From contig CACLSR010000004.1 of NCBI GenBank assembly GCA_902609685.1, positions 1 to 64,000 of the forward strand: DNA of 64,000 nt, in the 5' to 3' direction. Below are positions 52,526-61,662 of the stretch, piece by piece; positions within the stretch are counted from its first letter, which is position 1, and every line of letters begins with the position of its first letter. This DNA is from an uncultured Pelagibacteraceae bacterium (GTDB lineage Bacteria > Pseudomonadota > Alphaproteobacteria > Pelagibacterales > Pelagibacteraceae). The notes beneath the pieces are model-generated. The model was not told the DNA's origin. It made no database searches and saw only the letters and a list, made by a program, of their open reading frames with translations. The position numbers and the translations under genes were made by a program.

Positions 52526-53644
52526 TTATTCTTTTATCCAGCCGCCTCCTAATACTTTATAACCCAAAGCATCTTTATTATAGAAAACACATGCCTGGCC
52601 TGGTGATATTCCATCTTCAGGACTTTCAAGGTTTACATTCGCACCATTTTGATCACTTAGGCTAACGTTTGCTTTAAGCAATTTACCAGTAGATCTAACT
52701 TTTACAAAAATGCTGGATTTAAATTCTTGTTCATTTGCAAGTAAATTAACATCTTTTAATAAAATATCTTTCTTTCCTAAATATTCTTTTGGTCCAACAA
52801 TTATTTCATTTTTCTCAGAATTTATTTTAATAACGTATAAAGCTTCTTTATCAGAAACTTTTATTCCTTTTCTTTGGCCAATAGTAAAATTTATAATTCC
52901 ATCATGAACACCAATAACATTACCTTCAAGATCTTTAATATTTCCTTTTTTAAATGAGTCTGGTCTAAATTTTTGAATTACTGATGCATAATCTCCACCA
53001 GGTACAAAACATATATCCTGGCTGTCTGGTTTATCAGCAACATTAAGGTCTAGTTTTTTGGCAATTTCACGTGTTTCATTTTTATGAAGACCACCTAATG
53101 GAAACCTTAAATAATCAAGTTGTTCTCTAGTAGTATTGAAAAGAAAATAACTTTGATCTCTATTTTCGTCGATAGCTCTGTACATATTTGTATTATTATT
53201 TGAAGTAACACTTTTCACATAATGCCCAGTGATTAAAGCATCAGCGTTTAAATCTTTTGAAACTTCAAATAAATCCTTAAATTTAACTGTTTGATTACAT
53301 TGAACACAAGGTATTGGAGTTTCACCTTTTAAGTAACTATCAACAAAATTATCTATAACTCCTTGCTTGAACTTATTTTGATAATATAAAATTTTATGTT
53401 CTATATCTAATTTTTGAGCGACTCTTTTTGCATCCATGATATCTTGACCAGAACAACATTGCTTTGACTCTGCAACCTGCTTTGCATCGTCATAAAGTTT
53501 TAAAGTAATACCAATTACGTCATATCCTTCTTTTTTCATCATGCCTGCAACAGTAGATGAATCTACACCTCCAGACATTGCAACAACTACTTTTGTGTCT
53601 GATGGTTTCTTGTTTAATCCTATTGAATTTAATTCTTTATTCAT
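52526..53644 (-). CDS. mnmA: tRNA-specific 2-thiouridylase MnmA
   Basis: [41 protein letters not shown]. Confidence 0.96.
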   Translation of the reverse strand: MNKELNSIGLNKKPSDTKVVVAMSGGVDSSTVAGMMKKEGYDVIGITLKLYDDAKQVAESKQCCSGQDIMDAKRVAQKLDIEHKILYYQNKFKQGVIDNFVDSYLKGETPIPCVQCNQTVKFKDLFEVSKDLNADALITGHYVKSVTSNNNTNMYRAIDENRDQSYFLFNTTREQLDYLRFPLGGLHKNETREIAKKLDLNVADKPDSQDICFVPGGDYASVIQKFRPDSFKKGNIKDLEGNVIGVHDGIINFTIGQRKGIKVSDKEALYVIKINSEKNEIIVGPKEYLGKKDILLKDVNLLANEQEFKSSIFVKVRSTGKLLKANVSLSDQNGANVNLESPEDGISPGQACVFYNKDALGYKVLGGGWIKE

Positions 53645-53685
53645 TTGATGGTATTTATACTTATTTCTAATATAAGTTAAATTAA

Positions 53686-53856
53686 ATGATATTAGATTTT
53701 GAACCAGGAGACAAAGTTATCAATCCCGCTAATAAAAACTGGGGTATAGGTCAAGTTCAATCAATTATAAAAGAAAAAGTGACAGTTAATTTTGAAAATG
53801 TTGGAAAAAAAGTAATAAATACTAAAAATATAGAATTAATAAAGATCAATGAATAA
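53686..53856 (+). CDS. DUF3553-like small protein, 56 aa
   Basis: [56 protein letters not shown]; 8-nt overlap with next CDS; not in ORF track. Confidence 0.72.
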   Translation: MILDFEPGDKVINPANKNWGIGQVQSIIKEKVTVNFENVGKKVINTKNIELIKINE

Positions 53857-54619
53857 TTTGAATTTAAAAGAGATTGTCGAAAATCTAATTGATACATTTA
53901 TTCATGCAGGAAAAATTTCTTTAGATTTAAGAAAACAAGGACTTATAAAAAAAATTAAAACCGATAATACCCCTGTTAGTAATGGAGATTTAGAAGTTAA
54001 TAAAATTGTTACTCAAAAAATTAAAGAATTAACACCTGAACTTCCCATCATTTCAGAAGAGACCTCTGATAATAAATCAATAAACAATCTTGAAAACTTT
54101 TGGCTAATTGACCCTATAGATGGCACCTACGACTACATAAATAATCTAGAGGAATTTACAATTAATGCTGGATTAATAATTAACAAAAATCCAGTAGCTG
54201 GATTGATTTATGCCCCTTCAAAAAAAAGAATGTTTTACTCCTATGGTCCAAATAATGCCTATGAGTTAACAAATGGTGAAACCAAGAATTTAAATTGTTC
54301 TGAAAATTTTGATAAAAATGATGTGAAATTTGTATCCTATTCAAACAATATTAAACCTGAAATAGAAAAATTACATAAAAAATTTAATGTAAAGAAATAT
54401 GTAAGAATGAAAAGTTCTCTTAAATTTTGTGTAATCGCTGCTGGCGAATATGATGGATATGTGGCTGAGCCTAGAGCTTGTGAATGGGATATAGCGGCTG
54501 GTCATGCAATTTTACAACATGCTGGAGGAATAATTACAGATTTTAAAGGCAAAGAAATTAAATATGGAAAGAAAAATTTTAAGAATCCAAGTTTAATCTT
54601 AAAAAATAAAAATATCTAA
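53849..54619 (+). CDS. cysQ: 3'(2'),5'-bisphosphate nucleotidase / inositol monophosphatase family (CysQ-like)
   Basis: ISEETSDN, WLIDPIDGTYDYINN, CEWDIAAGHAILQHAGG. Confidence 0.85.
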   Translation: MNNLNLKEIVENLIDTFIHAGKISLDLRKQGLIKKIKTDNTPVSNGDLEVNKIVTQKIKELTPELPIISEETSDNKSINNLENFWLIDPIDGTYDYINNLEEFTINAGLIINKNPVAGLIYAPSKKRMFYSYGPNNAYELTNGETKNLNCSENFDKNDVKFVSYSNNIKPEIEKLHKKFNVKKYVRMKSSLKFCVIAAGEYDGYVAEPRACEWDIAAGHAILQHAGGIITDFKGKEIKYGKKNFKNPSLILKNKNI

Positions 54620-54620
54620 T

Positions 54621-54764
54621 ATGGATGAGCAATTAAGAATAATACTAATAATTATTGTATCGGTATCTATTTTTGGCTTATTAGTATTTGTATATGTCAA
54701 AAATTATATCAGAAATAAAATCAATCAATTAGTTGAAGATGAAAAGAAAAAAAAATCAAAGTAG
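54621..54764 (+). CDS. single-TM microprotein, 47 aa
   Basis: MDEQLRIILIIIVSVSIFGLLVFVYVKNYIRNKINQLVEDEKKKKSK; one base after cysQ-like stop; not in ORF track. Confidence 0.6.
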   Translation: MDEQLRIILIIIVSVSIFGLLVFVYVKNYIRNKINQLVEDEKKKKSK

Positions 54765-55319
54765 TTTTATTATTTTTAAATAATCATCTTTTTTTAATTC
54801 CATAACTTTTTTTGATGTCTCAAAATCGAAGCCATTTCTCGCCAATAAAGAGATATCCTTTTTATAAAAAAGTGGTCTATTGTCATCTATCCTAGCGGGT
54901 CCAATTCTTTTCTTTTTACAAATTTTAATTGCCGAAAAAAAATCTTGATCTGAATTATCTTCATTAATTTTATTGACTGTGTCTCTTATAAATTCATCAT
55001 TAACACCTTTGCCAATTAAGTAATTTCTGATTTTATTAATCGAACTTCCTCTTCGGATCATACTTTTGGCTTTACTTTCAGAATAAAATTTATCATTGAT
55101 AAATTTATTTTTTTCTAAATCAGATAAAACAATATCAATTAAATTTGTCACATCCTGTTTTTTTACATTTGGAACAGATAATTTGAGATATTTTTTTAGT
55201 AAATATGTTCTTAATTGTTGTTTGGATGGGGCATATTTTTCAACATATGCTAAAGCAAAATTTCTCATTTCATCTACAGTCACCTGTAATGTTTTTCTCT
55301 TATTTCTTATAGGAATCAT
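54756..55319 (-). CDS. recX: regulatory protein RecX
   Basis: RecX-like helical repeats (AYVEKYAPSKQQLRTYLLKK, GSSINKIRNYLIGKGV). Confidence 0.8.
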   Translation of the reverse strand: MIPIRNKRKTLQVTVDEMRNFALAYVEKYAPSKQQLRTYLLKKYLKLSVPNVKKQDVTNLIDIVLSDLEKNKFINDKFYSESKAKSMIRRGSSINKIRNYLIGKGVNDEFIRDTVNKINEDNSDQDFFSAIKICKKKRIGPARIDDNRPLFYKKDISLLARNGFDFETSKKVMELKKDDYLKIIKLL

Positions 55320-55347
55320 TGTAAGATCTAATATAATATAATTTAAA

Positions 55348-55821
55348 ATGATCGAACAAATTTATGCTTACTTTACAATTGAAATTCTCTACTTCTGGGT
55401 GAATTTAGGAGTTTTGCCTTTTTGGTTAGTATTAATATTTTTTCCACAATCAAACTTTACAAAATATTTTGTTACTTCTATTTTTCCAATCACATTATTA
55501 GGAGGTGCTTACATATTTGTGCTTTATAAAGCTTATTTAAGTGCTTATGATTTCGATAGTAATTTTGAATTATATTTAAGTATTAGTAATTTATCAGGTT
55601 TGTTTTCAAGTAATATTTTTTTAATGTTATTTTGGATCCACTTTGTATCAATTAATTTATTCGTCGGTGGCTGGATCGTAAGAGACTCACAAAAGTTTTT
55701 TATAAATAAGGTTCTTGTTGGCATCCCACTAATAATCACTTATTTAATTGGTCCTTTAGGCATCTTTATTTATTGGCTGATTAGAATATTTTACGCAAAA
55801 AGTATTAACCTATATGAGTAA
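55348..55821 (+). CDS. ABA4-like / DUF4281 family membrane protein
   Basis: NLGVLPFWLVLIFFP, WIHFVSINLFVGGWIVRDS, IGPLGIFIYWLIR. Confidence 0.78.
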   Translation: MIEQIYAYFTIEILYFWVNLGVLPFWLVLIFFPQSNFTKYFVTSIFPITLLGGAYIFVLYKAYLSAYDFDSNFELYLSISNLSGLFSSNIFLMLFWIHFVSINLFVGGWIVRDSQKFFINKVLVGIPLIITYLIGPLGIFIYWLIRIFYAKSINLYE

Positions 55822-56398
55822 AATCATCGATTTTTACTTCGATTTTATTAGTCCATATTCTTACATTGCCTATAAAAAAATTAAATCAATGCAGAATAAA
55901 AATGGGGTCGATTTTAATTATAAACCTATTTTGCTAGGTGGTTTACATAAGTTAGGTAACATAACTGCTCCTGCTTTTAATGAACGAAAAATGAAAAATA
56001 TGAAGAATGATTGCGAAATTATAGCTAACAAAAATAATATATCTTTTAAATGGAACGAAAAATTTCCGATTAATACCCTTTATTTAATGAGAGGATTTAT
56101 TTCAATTGATGCAAATAAAAAAAGTGAATACTTTGATATTTGTTTTGATGCCTATTGGAAAAATAATATAGATATATCAATCGAAGCTAACGTAAACGAA
56201 ATTTTAGATAATTGTAAAATTGATAAAAAAAAATTTTTTGAAGATATAAGTAATCAAAAAGTAAAAGACGAATTAAAAAGTTTAACTGACAAAGCTTTTC
56301 AAAATGATGTATTCGGTGCCCCAACCTTCATAGTCAACAATAAACTTTTTTGGGGACAAGATAGACTTGAATATGCTTTAGAAGAGTGTATTTCTTAA
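55814..56398 (+). CDS. 2-hydroxychromene-2-carboxylate isomerase / DsbA-family protein
   Basis: DFYFDFISPYSYIAYKKI, FGAPTFIVNNKLFWGQDRLEYALE. Confidence 0.9.
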   Translation: MSKIIDFYFDFISPYSYIAYKKIKSMQNKNGVDFNYKPILLGGLHKLGNITAPAFNERKMKNMKNDCEIIANKNNISFKWNEKFPINTLYLMRGFISIDANKKSEYFDICFDAYWKNNIDISIEANVNEILDNCKIDKKKFFEDISNQKVKDELKSLTDKAFQNDVFGAPTFIVNNKLFWGQDRLEYALEECIS

Positions 56399-56778
56399 AC
56401 AATCTTAAATTTACTATTTCTAATAGCTCCAAACCCACCATCAATGTGTGAAACTTTTTCAAACCCCATATCTTTAAGAGTTTTTGCAGCCAATGCTGAT
56501 CTCATACCACCAGCACAGAAAAGAACCATTTCTTTATTCATATCTAATTTACCATCTTTAAAATATGGACTATCAGGATCTAACCAAAATTCTAACATGC
56601 CTCGCGGAATATGATTTGAATTTTCAACTCGCCCATCTCTTTCAAGTTCTCTTATATCTCTAATATCAATTAGATTACATTTATCTTCATTCATCATTGA
56701 TAATGCTTCGTCTGGTGAAATTGTTTTAATTTCGTTTAAAGCTTCTGTGACTAATGTTTTTGACGATTTTATATTCAT
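56395..56778 (-). CDS. rhodanese-like domain protein
   Basis: LIDIRDIRELERDGRVENSNHIPRGMLEFW; VLFCAGGMRSALAAKTL. Confidence 0.92.
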   Translation of the reverse strand: MNIKSSKTLVTEALNEIKTISPDEALSMMNEDKCNLIDIRDIRELERDGRVENSNHIPRGMLEFWLDPDSPYFKDGKLDMNKEMVLFCAGGMRSALAAKTLKDMGFEKVSHIDGGFGAIRNSKFKIV

Positions 56779-56825
56779 AGAACTAAATTTATTATATAGT
56801 TTTTTTTGAAATCACATAAATAAAA

Positions 56826-57812
56826 ATGAATAAAATTTGTATCGTTTATACTCATCATAAATTAGGTGATTTAATCTGGCAATTACCCTACATAAAAGCT
56901 ATCAGTCAACATCATCAAACAAATATAGATTTAGTTGTCAGAGAAAAAACTCAAGCCCAAAATATTCTTAAAGACCTAAAACATATAAATCAAATTTTTT
57001 ATAATGATTTCAGAAAGGGTTTACTTTATTGGGTTGATGTATTCAAATTAATTAAAGTATTTAAATCTGAGAAATATGATTTTGTTTATATATTAGATAA
57101 AGTCAATAAACCTGCCATCGCAGCTAAAATAGCAAAAATTAAGAATATTATTGGACCGGGATTTAAGAACCAAAAAAAATGGCTTACTATTAAAAATTTT
57201 CTTAATGAGGAGGATTTAAAGTTAAATTATTCAGAAAGATCTCAAAAATTACTCAAGATTAATTCGATAAACATAGAGAATAAATATCCAAATTTAGAAA
57301 TTGATGTTGAGAGTCTCAAAAAAAACAATTCAGACCTTCTTGTTGATGGAAAGAAAATTGCTTTTGGGATTGATTCTTTTGAAGATTACAAAATGTGGTA
57401 TGAGGAAGATTTTATCAAACTTGCCGATCTTTTGTTCGAAAAAAAATTATTTGATTACATATATCTTGTTTGTAGCCCTGAAAAATCTCACATTGCAAAA
57501 AAAATAATTACTGAGTCTAATAAAAATTATTTTATCGATTGTTCTAATAAAGATCTACAAGGAGTAATATTAGCAATTAAAAATTCAGATTTTTTTCTTG
57601 GAAATAATTCAGGTCCATTAAATCTTGCAGCGGCCCTTGGAATTAAGTCATTTGGATTAATAGCTAATGACCCAGTTAGTGAGCTAAAATATAGTAAAAT
57701 TATTCCAATAATTCCAAAGGATTATGTAGATAACGTCTGGCATAGGGATAGAAAAGGGATGAAGAATCTTAAGCCCGATGAAGTGTTTAATCAGATTATT
57801 AAAAATTTGTAA
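56826..57812 (+). CDS. glycosyltransferase family 9 (heptosyltransferase-like)
   Basis: HKLGDLIWQLPYIKAI; FLGNNSGPLNLAAALGIKSFGL. Confidence 0.85.
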   Translation: MNKICIVYTHHKLGDLIWQLPYIKAISQHHQTNIDLVVREKTQAQNILKDLKHINQIFYNDFRKGLLYWVDVFKLIKVFKSEKYDFVYILDKVNKPAIAAKIAKIKNIIGPGFKNQKKWLTIKNFLNEEDLKLNYSERSQKLLKINSINIENKYPNLEIDVESLKKNNSDLLVDGKKIAFGIDSFEDYKMWYEEDFIKLADLLFEKKLFDYIYLVCSPEKSHIAKKIITESNKNYFIDCSNKDLQGVILAIKNSDFFLGNNSGPLNLAAALGIKSFGLIANDPVSELKYSKIIPIIPKDYVDNVWHRDRKGMKNLKPDEVFNQIIKNL

Positions 57813-57833
57813 TCATTAAAGTTTTATGAAAAT

Positions 57834-57867
57834 AAAAAAAGCCCCTTGAGGGAGGGGCTTTTTTTTC
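57834..57867. terminator. bidirectional intrinsic terminator between GT9 gene and amtB
   Basis: AAAAAAA GCCCC ttgaggga GGGGC TTTTTTTT. Confidence 0.92.
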
Positions 57868-57894
57868 GTTTAACTAACTTTAAGAGAGAATTTT

Positions 57895-57946
57895 AGGGAC
57901 CCTTCGATGAGTAATCGCGGAGATACACAGAGAGCGAAGAGTCCCT
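57895..57946 (-). ncRNA. putative structured RNA element in amtB 3' region
   Basis: Minus-strand AGGGACTCTTCG - 28-nt loop - CGAAGGGTCCCT: 12-bp stem with one U-G wobble; followed by intrinsic terminator. Confidence 0.5.
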
Positions 57947-57958
57947 TATTGTTAACAA

Positions 57959-59260
57959 TTAGTCACGTATTGCATATGCAATCACGCCAGTTTCAGTGAC
58001 ATCGGTGCCTTTGGTTTCAGCTTCTTTACTTAACCTTAGGCCAATTGTTGCCTTGATAGCGCTAAACACTATGTAAGCTACAATAAACACAAATATGTTT
58101 ACTGATAATACACCAATTAACTGGGTACTAAAATTTGCACCAGAATTTGTTGCAGGTACAATTAACGTGCCCCAAATTCCAGCAAATAAGTGGGCAGGAA
58201 TAGCACCAACTACATCATCAATCTTTAGAGAGAATAATAGTTTTGTACCATACACTACGATTAATCCACCCACAGCACCAATTAAAATTGCAGCAAATGG
58301 TGATGGTAATAATGGTTCTGCAGTTACAGCAACCAAACCACCAATACATCCATTTAACATTTGAACTACGTCAGTTTTACCAAAATGCAATCTTGTTATT
58401 ACTGCTGCACCCATAACACCACCTGCACCAGCAAGGAATGTGTTAATAAATATTTTTGATACAGCAATTGCATCTGTAGCTGTTCCCAATGCTAATTGTG
58501 AACCACCATTAAATCCAAACCAACCTAGCCATAAAATAAATACTCCAATTGTTACTAATGGTATCGAGGATGCTGCAAACGGTTTAAGCGGCGCTGGAGC
58601 CCCAGATTTAGTAAATCTACCTAATCTTGGACCAATTATCATCGCACCAGCTAAAGCAGCTGCACCACCAGTTGAGTGTACTAAAGTTGAACCAGCAAAA
58701 TCAGAAAATCCTAACTCTGCTAACCAGCCTCCACCCCACTGCCAACCCATTACGATTGGATAAATAATTCCTGATAAAACTGCAGCAAATGTAAAGAATG
58801 GCCATAATTTAATTCTTTCAGCCATTGTACCTGATACGATTGAAACAGTAGTTGCACAGAATACCATTTGGAAATACCAATCTGAACCATCGGAATAACC
58901 TGTATCTATTTTACTGCCATCTGCCCATGGAATAAATTTTCCAATATATCCACCTGGACTGATACCATAGGCTAAATTATAACCTACAAGCCAGAACATT
59001 ATACCTGCAATTGAGAATAACCCTATATTTTTTGCACAAATAACGGATACACTTTTTGATGTAACCATTCCAGACTCTAGCATAGCAAAACCACATGCCA
59101 TGAACATTACTAGAAATCCACAAATCAAAAATAATAAGGTATTAAAAATAAAACCTACTTCAGCAGAAACTGTTGTATCTGCCATACCTGCACTACTCAT
59201 GTTCAATAAAAAAATTAAACTAATAAGTGGCGCACTTATTTTTTTTATTAATTTAGTCAT
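57959..59260 (-). CDS. amtB: ammonium transporter
   Basis: Amt signatures: CGFAMLESGMV, STGGAAALAGAMIIGPRLGRF, FNGGSQLALGT, HLFAGIWGTL. Confidence 0.96.
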   Translation of the reverse strand: MTKLIKKISAPLISLIFLLNMSSAGMADTTVSAEVGFIFNTLLFLICGFLVMFMACGFAMLESGMVTSKSVSVICAKNIGLFSIAGIMFWLVGYNLAYGISPGGYIGKFIPWADGSKIDTGYSDGSDWYFQMVFCATTVSIVSGTMAERIKLWPFFTFAAVLSGIIYPIVMGWQWGGGWLAELGFSDFAGSTLVHSTGGAAALAGAMIIGPRLGRFTKSGAPAPLKPFAASSIPLVTIGVFILWLGWFGFNGGSQLALGTATDAIAVSKIFINTFLAGAGGVMGAAVITRLHFGKTDVVQMLNGCIGGLVAVTAEPLLPSPFAAILIGAVGGLIVVYGTKLLFSLKIDDVVGAIPAHLFAGIWGTLIVPATNSGANFSTQLIGVLSVNIFVFIVAYIVFSAIKATIGLRLSKEAETKGTDVTETGVIAYAIRD

Positions 59261-59333
59261 AAGACCTCCCTGTTATAGAGAGTGCTTTTATTTTAATAAT
59301 TCCTAAAAACTAACGCTGATTATGAAAATTGGG

Positions 59334-59350
59334 TATGCAGATTTTGCATA
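59334..59350. promoter_or_regulatory. inverted repeat TATGCAGATTTTGCATA upstream of amtB; candidate operator
   Basis: TATGCA-gattt-TGCATA, about 74 nt upstream of amtB start. Confidence 0.4.
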
Positions 59351-59355
59351 TAGAA

Positions 59356-59387
59356 ACAGCCTTAACGCTTTTTGACGTTAAGGCTGT
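59356..59387 (-). terminator. terminator-like hairpin downstream of HU gene
   Basis: ACAGCCTTAACG ctttttga CGTTAAGGCTGT, perfect 12-bp stem directly after the HU stop. Confidence 0.8.
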
Positions 59388-59395
59388 AAAATTAA

Positions 59396-59671
59396 CTATT
59401 TATTGAATACTTCTTTTAAAGCTTTGGCAGGTAAGAATTTAACCTTTTGCGATGCAGCAATTTGAATTTGCTCACCAGTTCTAGGGTTTCTTCCAACTCT
59501 TGCTTTTCTCTTAGCCACTTTATATGTACCAAATCCTGCAATTTTGACTGAATCATCAGCTTTTAGTGCATCTAAAATAGTGTTGGTAATCGTGTCAAAA
59601 GTTCTTTCAGCATCAGCTTTACTTAGGTTTAAAGCGCCTGATAATTTGACAACTAGTTGTTTTTTGTTCAT
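59396..59671 (-). CDS. hup: HU family DNA-binding protein
   Basis: MNKKQLVVKLSGALNLSKADAERTFDTI...GFGTYKVAKRKARVGRNPRTGEQIQI. Confidence 0.97.
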   Translation of the reverse strand: MNKKQLVVKLSGALNLSKADAERTFDTITNTILDALKADDSVKIAGFGTYKVAKRKARVGRNPRTGEQIQIAASQKVKFLPAKALKEVFNK

Positions 59672-59823
59672 TTTAGCTCCGGTTTTATTAGGTTATTTAC
59701 TATCTTTATCAAAAGTATTGATAAATCAAGCCTTTTTTTAGTATCTGGCTCAAAGTTATACACAATATCTAGTGTAGTGAAAAAACCTCTATTTTAAAGG
59801 GTTATTTAAAGACTTTAAATTTT

Positions 59824-60936
59824 TTAACTAAATAAGCCTAGATCTTTAAGATCATTAAATGTTGTAAATATCATCAAAGTTAAGAGCAAAAACATCCCGA
59901 TTCGAAAAAAACCCTCTTGCGTTTTTTGTGATAAAGGACGTCCTAACACTTTTTCGAAAGCATAAAACATTAAATGACCTCCATCCAACATTGGTATCGG
60001 AAATAAATTAATTAATCCTAAACTTATAGAAATGTAAGCCATCATGCTGACAAATGCCAACAAACCAAACTCTGCTACTTGACCTGAAATTTTAGCAATT
60101 CTAATTGGTCCTCCAAGTTGTGAGGTATCAGCCTTTCCAAAAATCATCGCACCAATATATTTAAGTGAGGATATACTTACGAAATATACTTCATTTGCTG
60201 CGTGGTATATAGCTTGGGCAGGTCCTAATTTAACATGGTTAATCTCATTGTTGTAAGCACTTAATTTAATTCCAACTATTCTTTTGTTAATCTTATTTCC
60301 AAGATTATCTTCACTTAAAACCATTTTGGGTTTAACTTTTAATAATATTTCATCGTATGAACGTTTAACCTTAAAATCTATAAAATCATCTGTTGATAAC
60401 GTTATAAATTTAGAAACATCCATAATACTTTTAACTTCATTTCCATCTATCTCTAAAATAATATCATTTTGTTTTAAACCGCCAATCATTGCAGGACTAT
60501 CTTTTTGTACCTCATTGATCATTGCAGGAGTAAAATCTTTTCCTGCAAAAGTATAAATGGAAAAGAAAATTAATAATGCGAGTAAAAAGTTTGCTAGTGG
60601 TCCACCAAAAACAATTAAAGCTCTTTGATAAAGTGGTTTTAAAACAAATAATTTTTTCCTGTCTTCTTCGTTATATTTTTCTATTAATTTTTCTTGATCA
60701 GCTTGTGAAAAAACATTTCGATCTCCAAAGAATTTTACATACCCACCAAGAGGTATCCAGCAAATTTTCCATCTGGTTCCAGATTTATCATTCCAACCAA
60801 ATATTTCCTTTCCAAATCCAATTGAAAAATCAGTTACTGCAACACCATATCTTTTGGCAAAATAATAATGGCCGTATTCATGAATGAATACCACAATCAT
60901 GATAAGTATTAAAAATGGTAATATATAATCTATCAT
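59824..60936 (-). CDS. rseP: RIP metalloprotease RseP
   Basis: HEYGHYYFAKRYGV (HExxH), PDZ region, LINLFPIPMLDGGHLMFYAFE. Confidence 0.94.
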   Translation of the reverse strand: MIDYILPFLILIMIVVFIHEYGHYYFAKRYGVAVTDFSIGFGKEIFGWNDKSGTRWKICWIPLGGYVKFFGDRNVFSQADQEKLIEKYNEEDRKKLFVLKPLYQRALIVFGGPLANFLLALLIFFSIYTFAGKDFTPAMINEVQKDSPAMIGGLKQNDIILEIDGNEVKSIMDVSKFITLSTDDFIDFKVKRSYDEILLKVKPKMVLSEDNLGNKINKRIVGIKLSAYNNEINHVKLGPAQAIYHAANEVYFVSISSLKYIGAMIFGKADTSQLGGPIRIAKISGQVAEFGLLAFVSMMAYISISLGLINLFPIPMLDGGHLMFYAFEKVLGRPLSQKTQEGFFRIGMFLLLTLMIFTTFNDLKDLGLFS

Positions 60937-60937
60937 C

Positions 60938-61486
60938 TTAGATGGATTGTTTTTTAATTAGTTCTTTAATTTGATTTATCATCATATCTGGTGATTTCAT
61001 TGTGGGATATATCTCTTTAGCTTTTTCATAACTCTCAATTGCCTTATTATAATTTTTTAATTGAATATTTACAAGACCTTGTCCAGCAAGAGCGCCGAAA
61101 TGCCTTTTTTCTAATTCTAAAACTTTATCAATATCTTTTTGCGACTTTTCAAAATTACCAGATAAATAGAATACAGTTGCACGTTTATTCCATGCCTCAG
61201 CCCATAATGGATCCAAATTTATTGCTTTAGAAAATATATCTATTGCTTGATTATATTTTGACTCATTTACTAAACTTGATCCTTTATTTAATAATATTGT
61301 CAAATTTTTATCATTTGGATGTGTGCTCCATATTTGCCAAATTTCTTGTTCAATTTTATATGCGGCTGAGTAATTTTGAGTTTTTAAATCATCAAACAAT
61401 TGATTAAGTTTTTTAATTCTTTCATCTGCAATTGAATTACTAAAATTTGAAAAAAAAATTATAAAAATAATAAAAATTTTTTTCAT
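60938..61486 (-). CDS. TPR-repeat secreted protein
   Basis: Signal peptide; TPR-like repeats (YNQAIDIFSKAINLDPLWAEAWNKRATVFYLSGNFEKSQKDIDKVLEL). Confidence 0.85.
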   Translation of the reverse strand: MKKIFIIFIIFFSNFSNSIADERIKKLNQLFDDLKTQNYSAAYKIEQEIWQIWSTHPNDKNLTILLNKGSSLVNESKYNQAIDIFSKAINLDPLWAEAWNKRATVFYLSGNFEKSQKDIDKVLELEKRHFGALAGQGLVNIQLKNYNKAIESYEKAKEIYPTMKSPDMMINQIKELIKKQSI

Positions 61487-61491
61487 CAGAA

Positions 61492-61656
61492 CTAAAAGTA
61501 TAACAAAATCAATACTGCTAAGACAAATAATAAGGCTGCAATTAAAATAACTAAATTAATTTTAACCTTAAATTTTTGGTAAATTTTCTCATTAATCTTT
61601 TCCCAAAAAAGAACAATTAAAAAGAATATGACTGCAGGAATTATAAATTTAAGCAT
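61492..61656 (-). CDS. two-TM microprotein, 54 aa
   Basis: MLKFIIPAVIFFLIVLFWEKINEKIYQKFKVKINLVILIAALLFVLAVLILLYF; not in ORF track. Confidence 0.55.
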   Translation of the reverse strand: MLKFIIPAVIFFLIVLFWEKINEKIYQKFKVKINLVILIAALLFVLAVLILLYF

Positions 61657-61662
61657 ATTTTT

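Noticed and set aside
58095-58763. 89-aa and 107-aa plus-strand ORFs inside amtB
   Set aside because: Antisense to amtB; Pro/Ala/Asn-rich composition reflects complement of membrane-protein codons.
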